Shown: in pieces, positions 21,498 through 33,662 of the stretch
How the letters are laid out: every line of letters starts with the position of its first letter
How positions within the stretch are numbered: the first letter of the stretch is position 1
NCBI RefSeq assembly: GCF_029867415.1
Contig: NC_081183.1
Location: forward strand, 63,190,336 to 63,254,335
Source: Vicia villosa
Lineage: Eukaryota; Streptophyta; Magnoliopsida; Fabales; Fabaceae
DNA: 64,000 nt
Direction of reading: 5' to 3'
Position numbers and translations under genes: made by a program
Notes under the pieces: model-generated
What the model was told of the DNA's origin: nothing
The model's database searches: none
The model's input: only the letters and a program-made list of their open reading frames with translations

Positions 21498-21733
21498 TTT
21501 TCTTGTTTCGATAAGTCATATGCTTCGCCCTAAGCATTTTGACCACTTGTACAAAAAAGGGCCACCATGTTGTTTCAATTTGTTTAATATTAATTGAAAA
21601 TCATATCTTCGCATGCAATTACTGTTCCATTTCTTTCATTTTTGTTTTTACTTTAAAAACTTTTTCAAAAATGGCAAAGCTTTTTCTTTTTTTTATGTGT
21701 TGCATTCTAAGGCATAAATCATCCATCGTGCAG
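21494..21733 (+). other. Intron between protease and reverse transcriptase
   Basis: Donor GAGAT/GTAATT at 21494; acceptor ATCGTGCAG ending 21733; 240 bp, T-rich. The gag-pro frame stops one base into the intron. Joining the two exons keeps an open frame, in phase with the RT frame that runs through 21852 to 22867. An intron at this site is an established feature of Ogre. Partial splicing would set the ratio of Gag-Pro to Gag-Pro-Pol. Confidence 0.88.
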
Positions 21734-22867
21734 ATCCGGCTCGAATTCCATCAAAAATGATAATGTTACAGTTCCACGTCTTAATATCCTTGAGAATCCA
21801 ATTGACCAAGCTGATGAGGATAGTGGGGAAGATTGTGAAGTCCCTGAGGAATTGGCAAGACTTTTGAGACAAGAGGAGAAATCTATTCAGCCACATCAGG
21901 AAGCCATAGAAATCATCAACCTCGGTTCAGAAGAAGCAAAGAGAGAAGTCAAGATAGGGGCCGCTTTGCAAGATGATGTAAAGAGAAGGTTGATTGAGCT
22001 GCTTCGAGAGTATGTTGACATCTTCGCCTGGTCATACGAAGACATGCCTGGTTTAGACACGGATATAGTTATGCACAGGTTACCGCTCAAACCAGAATGT
22101 CCACCTGTAAAACAGAAACCACGAAGAACTCGACCTGATATGGCTTTGAAAATCAAGGAAGAAGTTGAAAAACAGTTGAAGGCTGGTTTCTTATCTGTGT
22201 GTGAATATCCTCCTTGGATTGCGAACATCGTCCCTGTTCCTAAGAAGGACGGAAAAGTACGCATGTGTGTCGACTACCGAGATTTGAATAGGGCAAGTCC
22301 GAAGGATGATTTTCCTCTGCCTCATATTGATGTGTTAGTCGACAACACTGCTCAGTATTCGGTGTTCTCCTTCATGGATGGTTTTTCTGGCTATAATCAA
22401 ATAAAGATGGCTCCTGAAGATATGACTAAGACTACTTTTACCACTCCGTGGGGTACGTATTGTTATAAGGTGATGCCTTTTGGCCTTAAGAATGCTGGTG
22501 CAACATATCAACGAGCAATGGTGACTCTCTTCCATGACATGATCCATAAAGAGATTGAGGTGTACGTCGATGATATGATTGCAAAATCCCAAACTGAGGA
22601 GGAACACTTGGTATATCTTGAGAAATTGTTTGCTCGTTTGCGAATATTCAAGTTGAGGCTTAATCCAAACAAGTGCACTTTTGGAGTGCGATCTGGAAAG
22701 TTACTTGGATTCATTGTGAGCCAACGAGGGATTGAGGTCGACCCTGATAAAGTAAGAGCAATACAGAACATGCCAGCACCGAAGAATGAAAAAGAAGTTC
22801 GAGGGTTCCTTGGGAGATTGAATTACATAGCCAGGTTCATTTCTCATCTCACTGACACCTGTGACCC
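21734..22867 (+). pseudogene. pol: Reverse transcriptase domain of element A (intact, followed by frameshift)
   Basis: The second exon begins at 21734 with an acidic linker, then LARLLRQEEKSIQPH and INLGSEEAKREV, a conserved Tat pre-RT segment. RT motifs follow in order: VRMCVDYRDLN, PLPHIDVLVD, FSFMDGFSGYNQI, MPFGLKNAGATYQRAM, and the active-site YVDDM (22563-22577). The thumb region NPNKCTFGV...GKLLGFIVS then follows. All residues expected of an active polymerase are visible. At about 22865-22880, after HLTDTC, one base appears missing; homology jumps from the frame of 21852 to the frame of 22877. Until that point there is no in-frame stop. RT copies the element RNA into cDNA in the particle. 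Confidence 0.92.
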
Positions 22868-23297
22868 ATCTTTAAGTTGCTGCGCAAGAATCAAGATATC
22901 CGTTGGGATGGTCATTGTCAGGAAGCCTTCGAAAAGATCAAGCAGTATCTCCAAGAGCCACCAATTCTCATACCTCTGGTTCCTGGGAGGCCGCTTCTTA
23001 TGTACTTAACTGTGCTTGAAGGATCTATGGGGTGTGTGTTGGGCCAGCATGACGAGTCTGGTCGAAAAGAGTGCGCCATTTATTACCTGAGCAAAAAGTT
23101 TACCGATTGTGAATCCCGTTACTCACTACTCGAGAAAACTTGCTGTGCTTTGGTATGGGCTGCTCGCCGACTGAGGCAGTATATGTTGACTCACACCACT
23201 CTATTGATCTCCAAAATGGACCCGATAAAGTACATCTTTGAAAAATCGGCCCTTACAGGAAGACTAGCCCGATGGCAAATGCTTTTATCAGAATACG
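22868..23297 (+). pseudogene. pol: Classical RNase H domain of element A (second frame)
   Basis: Read in the frame of 22877: LRKNQDIRWDGHCQEAF, then LTVLEGSMGCVLGQ, YYLSKKFTDCESRY and LLEKTCCALVWAARRL. This is the connection/RNase H segment after RT. At the usual first catalytic position the sequence is LEGS and not DAS, so the domain looks catalytically degenerate, as is known for Tat elements, which carry a second RNase H. At about 23290-23305 (LLSEYE) a second one-base loss moves homology to the frame of 23272. Both frame breaks are single-base and lie in otherwise well-conserved sequence. Confidence 0.85.
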
Positions 23298-23860
23298 AAT
23301 CCAGTATGTCACACAGAAGGCCATTAAAGGAAGTGTCCTTGCAGATCATCTCGCTCATCAACCATTAGAAGAGTATCAGTCAATGAAGTTTGACTTTCCT
23401 GATGAAGATATCATGAAACTAGATGATAATGAAGGACCCGAACCAGGAGAGCGGTGGACTCTCACGTTCGATGGTGCATCAAATGCTATGGGCCATGGTA
23501 TTGGGGCAATTTTGACTTCTCCTCGTCAAACTCACATCCCTTTCACAGCTAGAATATGCTTTGATTGCACAAACAATGTCGCAGAATACGAAGCTTGCAT
23601 AATGGGTCTCGAAGCAGCCATTGATATGAGGATCAAGATCCTTGAGGTGTATGGGGATTCTGCCTTGGTTTTACATCAAGTGAGAGGTGATTGGGAGACA
23701 AGACACCCCAATTTAGTTCCTTATAAGGACTATATCTTGGAGTTGCTGCCCGCTTTCGAGGAAATCACTTTCAATCACATCCCCCGAGAGGAAAATCAAT
23801 TGGTAGATGCTTTGGCTACTTTGGCGGCTATGTTCAGAGTTAGCTCCCCTAAGGAAGTGC
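23298..23860 (+). pseudogene. pol: Archaeal-type RNase H (aRNH) domain of element A (third frame)
   Basis: Third frame, open 23272-24378. Starts IQYVTQKAIKGSVLADHLA, then RWTLTFDGASNAMGHGIG with catalytic Asp at 23470-23472, NVAEYEACIMGLEAA (Glu), VYGDSALVLHQV (Asp) and EENQLVDALATLAAMF (Asp). The four acidic residues D-E-D-D are all present. This is the additional plant-acquired RNase H typical of the Tat lineage, placed between the classical RNase H and integrase. It removes the RNA strand after reverse transcription. The domain itself looks undamaged but is out of frame with RT. Confidence 0.88.
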
Positions 23861-25112
23861 CAGACATAACGATCCTCCGTTACAAAGAGCCTGCCCATGC
23901 ATTCCCTACTCATTGTCTCACTACTGAAGATGTGTATGATGAAAAGCCATGGTATTACGACATCAAGAGGTATGTTGAGAAGCAAGGGTATCCCGAAGAT
24001 GCTACGATTGGTGATAAGCGAACGCTTCGAAGGTTAGCATCCAAATTCTTCTTGTCAGGAGACGTCCTGTACAAAAGAAACTATGATTCAGTTTTGCTCA
24101 GATGCGTGGATAGACACGAAGCAGAATTGATCATGCGGGAAATTCATGAAGGATCTTTTGGAACTCATTCCAGTGGACATTCTATGGCCAAAAAGATCTT
24201 GCGAGCAGGATATTATTGGATGACGATTGAAAGTGATTGTTATGTATACGTGAAGAAGTGTCACAAATGCCAAGTATATGCCGACATGATTCACAAGCTT
24301 CAAATGGGCACAGATTTATTCTTGTTGCTATCGACTACTTCACCAAATGGGTTGAAGCTGCTTCTTACAAGAACGTAACCAAGCAAGTCGTTATTCGCTT
24401 CATCAAGAAAGAGATCATATGCCGATATGGGGTTCCAAACAAGATCATCACTGATAATGGGTCCAATCTTAATAACAAGATGATGGCAGAGTTGTGTGAA
24501 GAGTTCAAGATTGAACATCACAATTCATCACCCTATCGGCCAAAGATGAACGGCGCAGTCGAAGCTGCTAACAAGAATATAAAGAAGATCGTCCAGAAAA
24601 TGGTTAGAACGTATAAAGATTGGCATGAGATGTTGCCATTTGCTTTGCATGGCTATAGGACTTCGGTTCGTACTTCAACTGGGGCAACTCCCTTTTCTCT
24701 TGTCTACGGTATGGAGGCTGTATTACCTGTCGAAGTGGAAATTCCTTCGTTGAGAGTCTTGATGGACGCCAAACTCGATGAAACGGAATGGGTTCAAACG
24801 AGGCTTGATCATCTCAATCTAATTGAGGAGAAACGCTTATCTGCTATCTGCCATGGCCAGTTGTACCAAAAGAGGATCAAGAAAGCGTATGACAAGAAAA
24901 TTCGGCCTCGAGAATTCCACACAGGTGACCTAGTCGTAAGGAAGATCTTGCCAATTCACACTGATCCAAGGGGCAAATGGACTCCCAACTATGAGGGACC
25001 ATACATTGTGAAGAAAGCATTTTCGGGTGGTGCTTTAATCCTGACAAAGATGGATGGGGAAGACGTTCCGCTTCCAGTCAATTCAGACTCAGTCAAAAAA
25101 TACTACGCATAA
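23861..25112 (+). pseudogene. pol: Integrase of element A with internal deletion
   Basis: The N-terminal HHCC zinc finger is visible in the frame of 23272 (EIHEGSFGTHSSGHSM, then KKCHKCQVYAD, to about 24290). At about 24290-24300 sequence jumps to the frame of 24237 at SNGHRFILVAIDYF. The stretch that normally carries WxxD with the first catalytic Asp of the D,D35E triad is missing, roughly 30 codons by family comparison. The second Asp is at 24453-24455 (IITDNGS) and Glu at 24561-24563 (NGAVEAANK), with 35 residues between. The C-terminal part (GKWTPNYEGPYIV) ends at 25112. With the first Asp gone, this integrase cannot catalyse strand transfer. The deletion also shifts frame. Confidence 0.9.
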
Positions 25113-26490
25113 AAGACCCGCTAGGTCGACGTACCTAGGCAAAAATAAGGGCATCCCGGCAAACCAAAAGGGTTTGGGCAAAAATTAGGGATAAAAAAAA
25201 AAAAAAAAGAGAATAACCCGCTAAGTTGAAAACTCGAAAGGGCGACTTAGGCAAAAAGGGGCATCCCGCTGGATTGAAAACCCGAAAGGGCGATCCAGGA
25301 AAAAGTTAGGGATCAAAAGCGAGAGGCTGCAGTCTGAATATCTTTCACAAAGACCACTATACGCCCTTGGCAGAACAGACGGATCAATCCAACCATTGCC
25401 CTTCTGAAGCAAAGCATTGAGAGGATCGAGGATATGGGAACTGTAGCAATATCAGTTTTAATGGAAATCCGAGCATTTTTCTTTGCCATTTTGCTCTTTG
25501 CATTTTTATTTTCTTTTTCGCAACTACCTCATTTAGGAGTTGCTTCCTTGTACAGAAGCCTATTCACAGGCATTCCATCAATAAAATGATCTTTTGATTA
25601 AACATTGCAACTAAAAGCATGGGGGCATGGGGGCATAGGATCTTTTGATTAAACATTCACAGGCTTCCTTGCAACTACCTCATTCGTTATTAAACATTGC
25701 ATTGAAAGCATGGGGGCGATAATCACAAAATCAAAACGAAACATGATGTTACATAAACATAAAAGTGCTCTAAGGGGCACCATTTGCATCCAAACGTTGT
25801 TTTCCGTGCAGGTTGCAGGTTCTAGCCGTCATCTTGGCTCATGATATGTCACAAAGGTCATCATCATCCCGCATGAAAGTTCCAGAGTATAATTCATCAG
25901 TACTGGTAAGCATGGAGCACATGAAAAGGTCCATATCCCTCTTCAATATGGCAGACAAAGAATGGTCCCCCAAAAAAACTCATGATTCCCCAAGCAGTAT
26001 AGGATGTAAGGAAAGTCGAGCAAAGTCACTTCCTCCCCAGCAGAGCTATATTCTGACCCTCCACACAGTTGCCAATAGTCTTTGGCACTATGAGGTTTCC
26101 AAACGCCCATCTACAATGGCGTCTCAAGAGAATAAGCAACGGACCCCAATGGTTTTGCTCCTCTATCACTAATGCCTTTATTTGGCACTTGGCATATAGT
26201 TTCCGTTGCATATAACATTGCATCCTCAAAAGCGTAGCATATCCGTCAAAAGCGGAACATTACCCCATTGAAAAAGTCAAACATGCATACAAAGCATAAG
26301 CCAGATAATGCAAATCATCCCTCAATCAAGACAATGATACATCCCCACAAGAAAGATTGTCCTTACAAATTCCAATTGATATCTTCTACTCCATTACAAA
26401 CCTCCTTTACCCACGGTGCCGATACTTGGTTTTCTCAATCCCCAACCTAAGTGTTTTCAATAATCTTCTCGTGCTCCGGCCTCGTTGTCT
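25113..26490 (+). other. Element A post-integrase region
   Basis: Non-coding, about 1.4 kb. It starts with cccgctaggtcg and two near-copies of cccgct...cgaaagggcga...aggcaaaa (25217-25310) around a poly-A run (25193-25209). Then follow a short hairpin (25520-25543), a partial duplication (25590-25710), an acceptor-like gttttccgtgcag ending 25812, and a segment (26000-26300) with a minus-strand homologue in element C (50630-50930). Frames such as 25813-26172 have no domain. Confidence 0.6.
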
Positions 26491-27380
26491 ATCCTCATCC
26501 TTTGCATTCCTGTGGATCGTAGGTCCGTTGACCTTATCCTCATCTTTTTCATTCTTGTGGATCGTAGGTCCGTTGACCTTATCCTCATCTTTTTCATTCC
26601 TGTGGATCGTAGGTCCGTTGACCTTATCCTCATCCTTTGCATTCCTGTGGATCGTAGGTCCGATGACCTTATCCTCATCTTTTTCATTTCCTGTGGATCG
26701 TAGGTCCGTTGACCTTATCCTCATCTTTTTCATTCTTGTGGATCGTAGGTCCGTTGACCTTATCCTCATCCTTTGCATTCCTGTGGATCGTAGGTCCGTT
26801 GACCTTATCCTCATCTTTTTCATTTCTTGTGGATCGTAGGTCCGTTGACCTTATCCTCATCTTTTTCATTCTTGTGGATCGTAGGTCCGTTGACCTTATC
26901 CTCATCTTTTTCATTCTTGTGGATCGTAGGTCCGTTGACCTTATCCTCATCTTTTTCATTTCCCGTGGATCGTAGGTCCGTTGACCTTATCCTCATCTTT
27001 TTCATTCTTGTGGATCGTAGGTCCGTTGACCTTATCCTCATCTTTTTCATTCTTGTGGATCGTAGGTCCGTTGACCTTATCCTCATCTTTTTCATTCCTG
27101 TGGATCGTAGGTCCGTTGACCTTATCCTCATCCTTTGCATTCCTGTGGATCGTAGGTCCGTTGACCTTATCCTCATCTTTTTCATTTCTTGTGGATCGTA
27201 GTCGTTGACCTTATCCTCATCTTTTTCATTCTTGTGGATCATAGGTCCGTTGACCTTATCCTCATCCTTTTCATTCTTGTGGATCGTAGGTCCGTTGACC
27301 TTATCCTCATCTTTTTCATTTCCCGTGGATCGTAGGTCCGTTGACCTTATCCTCATCTTTTTCATTCTTGTGGATCGTAG
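26491..27380 (+). repeat. 45-bp minisatellite in element A 3' UTR
   Basis: About 20 head-to-tail copies of a 45-bp unit recognised by gtggatcgtaggtccgttga and ccttatcctcatctttttca. Variants alternate catctttttc with catcctttgc. Because 45 is a multiple of 3, all frames stay open and give repeated peptides (for example DRRSVDLILIFFI) that should not be taken as genes. Tandem repeats at this site in Ogre are known to seed satellite DNA. Confidence 0.96.
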
Positions 27381-27713
27381 ATCCTATCATTCCATCGAAC
27401 CCGTATTTACAAATCACAGTTTCATACAACAACCATTTCCATTGAGAACCTTGTATTGGCACCTTGGCTACGTTACAAGCTATCACCATCCAAACATTGC
27501 TTACCATAAACTTTTCCACCAAAAAAAAAACAAAAAAAAAACAAAATTCTCTTTCCCCAGCAGATATCAAAACAAAAATAAAGAAATAAAAAACCACTCC
27601 ATCTCCTTAGGACAAATTTCAGGTCTTCGGTATTTAATCTTCTTCTACTTCGAATGTTCGAAAGGCCGGCGCCAATCTCACCTTCGAGTATAAGACGATT
27701 AAATAGAGGCAGC
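27381..27713 (+). other. Element A 3' UTR end and polypurine tract
   Basis: 330 bp with A-rich runs (27521-27545), then the PPT TAAATAGAGGCAGC (27700-27713) directly before the 3' LTR at 27714. Positions 27610-27713 match the minus strand at 49791-49900 in element C. Confidence 0.85.
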
Positions 27714-30700
27714 TGTCATACCCCAAATTTGTCCTACCCTTTAACTTCTAACTGGCTTAGGCTTTGCATTCATGTACATACATCACTTAGGTCATAATCC
27801 ATACCCATGCATTCATATCATAGGTGCTATTCAAGGGCTAGCAAGAAAAAGCTCAGTTGCAAAGAATTTCTGATCAGGGAGTAAGAAGACTGAGGTGTAA
27901 TCATGTGGTTCAATGTTCAAGGAAGTACTCTTAGACTGGGGTCTCTCTCTCTGTCTCAAGTCAAGGCATTGGTTGAAGGACACAAGCTTGCAAATCATCC
28001 GGTTCTCTGAATCAGGGTTTCTTTGACCAAAGTCAACCAGTTGACTTTCTGGTCAGCGTTCAATCAGGAACGGCTTCTATGTGTGAAAAGCTTCTCGTAC
28101 TGACTGCGTGGATGTGTTTGTTTGACTAGATTTGACTGGAAGAGATTTAATCGGGAATTTCATCAATAGTCGGAAAAATCAGAACAGTTGACTTTTGGGT
28201 CAAAATCAGAAGAATTATTCAAATATTGACTTTTGGTGGAAAATCGGGCAAGAAAAGTCGAAGAAGGGATAAAATCGGGAGTTTGACAAAAAGTTGCCAA
28301 AAATAGAAAAAATGACAAAAATAGAAAGTTTCAACGCTTAGAAAAATTTTGGCATTGGAAATCTAGTTGAGCAGTCCACTTCACCATCAGTTTACACGTG
28401 GCAAATGACATTTTTTGGGAAAATTCCCAACATCAAAGTTGTTCCTCTCATGGAGGAAAACAACTTTGTAGTTGGACACTTTTTCATTTGAAGCTTGTAT
28501 GAAGAGTTAAAGTGGTGTGAAGTTGCTGGAAACTCATTTGAACCAAGTCATATTCCAGGTCACAAGTCAGGTCATGACCTGGCATTTTCACAAACAAATG
28601 GCATGCTAAATCTCCAGCCATTTCTTGAGCTCTACAGAAGGGACATGAATGCAAACTTGGTATCATTCTCTTCCTTGCCATCTCCTCTATCCATTGAAAC
28701 AAGATTGGGTACAATTGGACAAAAATTGAGTGAGATACAAGTCCTCAAAGTGGTGCCCCAACCCTGACCAACTCTGCAGGCAGCCAAGGAACAAAATGCT
28801 GGGCACGCAAGGCATTTCAGCAAACATGTGGTGGGCCAAATCTCAACGCCTCTTTCTTCCTCCTCAAGTCTTCAACTTGAATAAGGTTGATTCTAAGTCA
28901 CTCTTTGCCATGTCCTCTATCTATTGAGCCCAGTATCACCAATTTTGGACATACGTGGGGAAGGTTGCAAGGCCACAAAGTCTCTCCTCTACCTAACTGC
29001 ATTTCTGCCAAGGTCAAGGCACAAGTTAAATCCACACGCTCAAGCATTCAAGTGTTTCGAACCAGCATGTTTGCAAGCCTCTCACTCCATGTACAAACCT
29101 CATCTCAAGGACTCTCAAACACCAAAGCTCTTTAATCACATGCCCTCTTCATGATGCACTTGAGTTTGGAATGATTGGTGCTTTATAGTTTGAGATATCA
29201 ATATTCAAAGTAGAGGCATGAACATGATTTTGGCATTACCATTGTTGCTGCAGCATAGTGTACAAAGCCATCCCACACACCATCACATTGCCATTGCTAA
29301 CCATGCAAATACCACACACTTCGAAAGCTTGCATGAAACTTACCCCATACACATAACACTTGATGCATTGCCATAAAAGCTTGTTTTGCTGCCATATGAG
29401 AAAGTATATTGAACCATGCCACAATTGCTTAAGCTTGTTCTTTAAGTCTTCAAAGTCCCACATTCAAAAATAAGAAAGTTGCTGCAAGCTATACTCCTAG
29501 GCTCCACATTCAAGAAATCATCATCACTTCATAATCACTCACCATATAAATAAAGAGTTGCCTTCACACACTCACACACGATTCATTTTCTCAACACACC
29601 TCACTTTCCAAAATCCTTCATTCTCTCCTCTCTCCCATTCTCATTTCACACTCTTTTTTTCCTCACTCTCCCTCATTCTCTTTCTCCATTCCTTCCACCA
29701 CCCACCGCCACCGTAACCAACTTTCCCGGCCACCGTAACAAACTTCTCAGGCCATAACAGTCACCGCTCTTCACCGTAACAAACTCCACACAACCGCCAT
29801 CCTCCACCACAACAAACCTTCATCTATCATCAACAAGCGCCACTCATCTCTCATCTCTATCATCTCCGTCATTCATCAACCTGCAGTTTCACCATCGTCA
29901 AGCTCTTCAAGCGTTCCTCAGCTTCACCAACCGAAAACCGCCGTCTCCTCATCCTTCCTTGAATTTCGAGAAGCAACCGGTAACATTCTTTTGCCTCGCA
30001 TTCCCGCAAGATTCTTCAGGTATACTTTCAACAACCTTCTGAACATTCATAGCATTTCAATGGCGCATTTCTGTTCCGGCTACTCATTATATCTTGTTCA
30101 AGACTGTTGTTCTTTGAAAAGTGGTTTGGTTTGCGTGTAATAATGGTCGTTGGTGTGTTTAAACTGTGTATTGAAACCTTGTGATTGCTTGTGGACGGAT
30201 TCTTGCATTTAGGTTTAAGTTTCAGCAAGTTCTTGAAATTTAGGGTTTGGTAAGGTGACTCGGTTAGAGCATTAGAGCTGTTGTATGCGAAAAGTAATGG
30301 CAGGTCCGCGACCTGCGTGGAAAACCGAGTTGAATGATGGTTTTGTTCTTCATTTCTGGTGAATTGATTGAAACGGCCGCCGTGGTAAGTGCCGGAGAGG
30401 ATGACCGAAGCGCCGTCTCCGACGTCAGCTAGTTTCCCGTTTCTCTTTCCGCTCCGCCTACGTGGCGCTTTATGTTTGGCTGGTGATTTCACTATTTTGA
30501 TGTTTTGGCCTTATTCATATGATTAGCAGATGAGTTGGCACTTCGTGATTGGTTCAGATGCACTTTTGTCCTTTAGTCACTTATTCTTAATGTGACCTAT
30601 TGATGTTATGTGTAGAGCGCGTCCTTTTCAATTAATGTGCTAGGATAATTTGGCTTGCTCTTGCTGACAGAATGGATAGAGCCTAGGGATGGTTTGGGCC

Positions 30701-32025
30701 AATGCATGTTTGGGCCGTGCCCTTTACTATTGAGGCGCCTCCAGGTTTACTGATGCATATCCTAAGTAACTTGGGCCCTAGCGCATAATACTGACCACAC
30801 CCCCAGTTTGGGCCCATTGCGTTTTTAGTTCATTTAGTCTACTGCTGCACCCCCTTTGCTATTATAAAAACAAATATAAAAAATTGATTTCTTTTAATTC
30901 TTTTGCACATTAATCCATTTTTTTTCTTAAATAAAAATTGACAAAAACATTTTTCACCCAATTAGACTTTTTAGAATTTTATTTTCTTTAATTGATTTTT
31001 TTAATTGTTGTTTCCTTGAATTCTGATTGGTTGATAATCCATAAACAAATAGATAGTTATTAGTCTCTAATTCAAAAATAGTTTCTCACTTGAATAAAAA
31101 TGAAGTTGCTTGTAAATAATTCTCTTGAATAGTTTAGATTTTAAATTCTTTTCTTTTGTGAATATTTGCCATATATTGTGAAATGCTTAAATAGCTCTTC
31201 TTCCTTATTTCTATTAGGATAATTCATAACATAGATGTAGAAATTAAGACTAGTTCCCTTTTTGCATTCTTTTTCTTTTACAACATAAAACACTAACAAA
31301 TACTTGAATTAAATCCCTTTAAAAAATACAAAGAAAACACTTAAAAAACATTAATAAAAAAGTGAAAATCATTAAAAAGGGAATGGAAGCTTGAACACCC
31401 CTTGCTTTAGGGAATGTTCGAGTGCTTGGATCTCCCTTGCTTTAGGGTCCCATTCAGGCGTAAGTTCCCAATTTCTAAAAAACACAAACCAAAGAGTAAC
31501 TCGAGTTTCCCTTGCTTTAGGGATTTCCTCGAAACACTCAAACTCTCTCTCTTCTCTCGTTTTCTTAAGGGCACCGTTATTTCCGCTCCATTGCATCCTA
31601 GGTCGATCCCTTATGCAAGAGCGCGAACGTTAACGCCGCCCAACTAAAAAACACAAAAACAAACAAAACTATGGAGCCGAACTACGGCGCTCTGATTCCT
31701 GAAAAGGATACGTAGGCATCAAGTCGCGGGGCTTGAACGAGCACACTTGTAAATAATTCCTTCTTTTCCCCGTATTTCTTTTTGCATTCATTCGCATGTA
31801 GACATAGTACACACCCTTTACATAGAAACAAACATAGGTGGATACCATCGAGTACGATGGGCGCGGGGGGTGCTAGTACCTTCCCCTTGCGTAACCGACT
31901 CCCGTACCTTGATTCTCTGGTCGCAAGACCCTGTTCCTTCCTTTGTTAGGTTTTCTGATATTCCTTTCCCTTATGGGATAAATATATTGGTGGCGACTCT
32001 GTTCATTTTTCGCGAGCGTGCGACA
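27714..32025 (+). mobile_element. 3' LTR of element A
   Basis: 4312 bp, TG...CA, followed by the target duplication AGATG. By eye there are roughly 35-40 differences from the 5' LTR, mostly single bases plus a few 1-2 bp indels, about 1%. TATA box at 29545-29552. Confidence 0.97.
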
Positions 32026-32068
32026 AGATGATCGTGTCTACACCGTTCGTGATGATAGAATTAGATCT
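32026..32068 (-). repeat. Right-hand end of the B 96-bp array
   Basis: Continuation of the array at 10278-10817 after element A. It starts with the second AGATG duplication and ends in gaattagatctta. Confidence 0.9.
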
Positions 32069-32460
32069 TAAGTCTTTTGATTATCTCTTAACTACCTCTG
32101 GAGAATACCCGAAACTAAGTTTTAGAACTAAATTGTTTTCTTGATTATCTCTGAACTATCTCTAGGGAATACCCAAAATTAAGTATCAGAACTAAATCTA
32201 TGTCTTGATTATTTATGAACTATCTCTAGAAGATATCCAAAATTAAGTATCAAAACTAAATCTCTGTCTTGATTATTTCTAAACTATATCTGGAAGATAT
32301 CCAAAATTAAGTATCAAAACTAAATCTCTGTCTTGATTGTTTTTGAACTATCTCTGGAAGATATCCAAAATTAAGTATAAGAATTAAATCTCTGTCTTGA
32401 ATTAGTGTTAGAATTAAATCGTTGACTTGATTATCTCTGCATTATATCTAGAAGATAATG
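32069..32460 (-). repeat. 64-bp repeats in element B
   Basis: About six degenerate copies of a 64-bp unit, with gattatctctgaactatctc and gaagatatccaaaattaag in each. Distinct from the neighbouring 96-bp array. Confidence 0.85.
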
Positions 32461-33657
32461 TTCATTTGATTTGTAGGAATAGATTGAAAAAGCAACATTA
32501 GTTTTATGCAATATCGTGAAGCATGTATTGTAATGTTTTTTAAACGAATGAGAGTGTTATGTATATGCCATGGGGTACATGATGTATGAATGCAAAATTC
32601 CATCAACGAAGACAACAAATGGTATTAGCGTCTGGCGGGGAAAATAAATCCCTGACTGTTACAGAGGATACGGGGTACAAGTCTTAATAGGAACTCTCGC
32701 TTCATGCTCGAGGATATTTAGTTGGAGACCTTTGACTTCTGCTTGGGGATGGATGTACCTTGACTGATTAATCTTGCTGTACCCTGACTGGGGATAAGAG
32801 AGGTGAATAGATTCTTCGATGTTCCATCTATCTCAGCTCAACTGTAAGTACCAACCTTTATGGAGATTATTCAAAGATAGCTTCTTGAGGACTACTCTGT
32901 GGGGATATGCTCCTGTGAAACCGGCATTGTGGGAAAGAGTGGATGCCTTGAACATTGCCCCAGTGATTATAGTAACGGCCATTCCTGGGCTTGTGTTGAT
33001 TGGGACACACCAATGCTTGTTGGTCGAAGTGTCAATCATGCCTTGCATAGCTTTGCCCTAGCTAGTAGGGATTTTGAAGAGATTCGCCTCGTGAGGACCT
33101 TATGAGTTGTGTACTATGGGTGACATGCCCCTAGTACCCATAGACTTAGAAAAATGCCCCTGATTGTTCGATGCTCCTGAGAGATTCTTTGAATCTTGAC
33201 TTTATTGCCTCAGATTGATTGGACAAAGCCTGTCGTGCCCCTTGTATACATTGATTTTTTAACCAACTGAGTCAGTGGTAAGAGATATTGTTGCTGAAGT
33301 GATTTCGTCTGTCGGGATGACTTTTAGTCTTTAGTCGTACCCTGTGTAGTTTCTTTCTGATGCTAACATCTAAAATTATGTAGCAGAATATGTTTAATAA
33401 TGAATTTCATGAGATGCAATGCATATGTCTGTCATGAGTTTTTTTGAAAAACATTAAAACAGGAGGTGTAAAAGCGTGATATTAGTAAGAACGTGATATC
33501 AACTTAGCATTTATGGCAAACCTTAAGGAGTCAGGATACCTTTTGGTGACAGTACGCTTTCAAACTAACCATGCTTCAGTTAGGACTTTCAAGAGTTGTA
33601 ACGTGGCTTGGTGCACGATTTAAGAAACAAGAGATAAATGGCTCAAAGTTTATTTGT
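32461..33657 (-). other. Element B internal post-integrase-type sequence
   Basis: Non-coding. Positions 33500-33657 (cttcagttaggactttcaagagttgtaacgtgg) match the minus-strand C region at 51720-51800. Frames at 32819-33061 carry no recognised domain. Confidence 0.55.
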
Positions 33658-33662
33658 ACCCA

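Larger units (their letters stand above)
10818..32025 (+). mobile_element. Ogre: Element A: full-length Ogre retrotransposon (Ty3/gypsy, Tat lineage), 21.2 kb
   Basis: Termini are TG...CA, flanked by perfect 5-bp duplications AGATG (10813-10817 and 32026-32030). LTRs are 4311 and 4312 bp. Order: 5' LTR, PBS, leader with hairpin, ORF1, gag-protease, intron, RT, RNase H, archaeal-type RNase H, integrase, 3' UTR with minisatellite, PPT, 3' LTR. The giant LTRs, the extra ORF1 before gag, the intron between protease and RT, and the second RNase H are established hallmarks of Ogre. ORF1 and gag-protease are open. Pol has two frameshifts and an integrase deletion, so this copy is not autonomous. LTR divergence by eye is about 1%, so the insertion is recent. 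Confidence 0.97.

Noticed and set aside
25813..26172. Possible env or accessory gene after integrase
   Set aside because: 119 codons, no membrane segment or domain, and the homologous C region (50630-50930) is not open in the same frame.
26491..27380. Regular repeats resembling a CRISPR array
   Set aside because: Units are contiguous with no unique spacers, in a plant retrotransposon 3' UTR.
26357..27693. Many long overlapping frames on both strands encoding repeats such as DRRSVDLILIFFI and MRIRSTDLRST
   Set aside because: They are shadows of a 45-bp tandem repeat, whose length is a multiple of three; there is no domain or initiation context.
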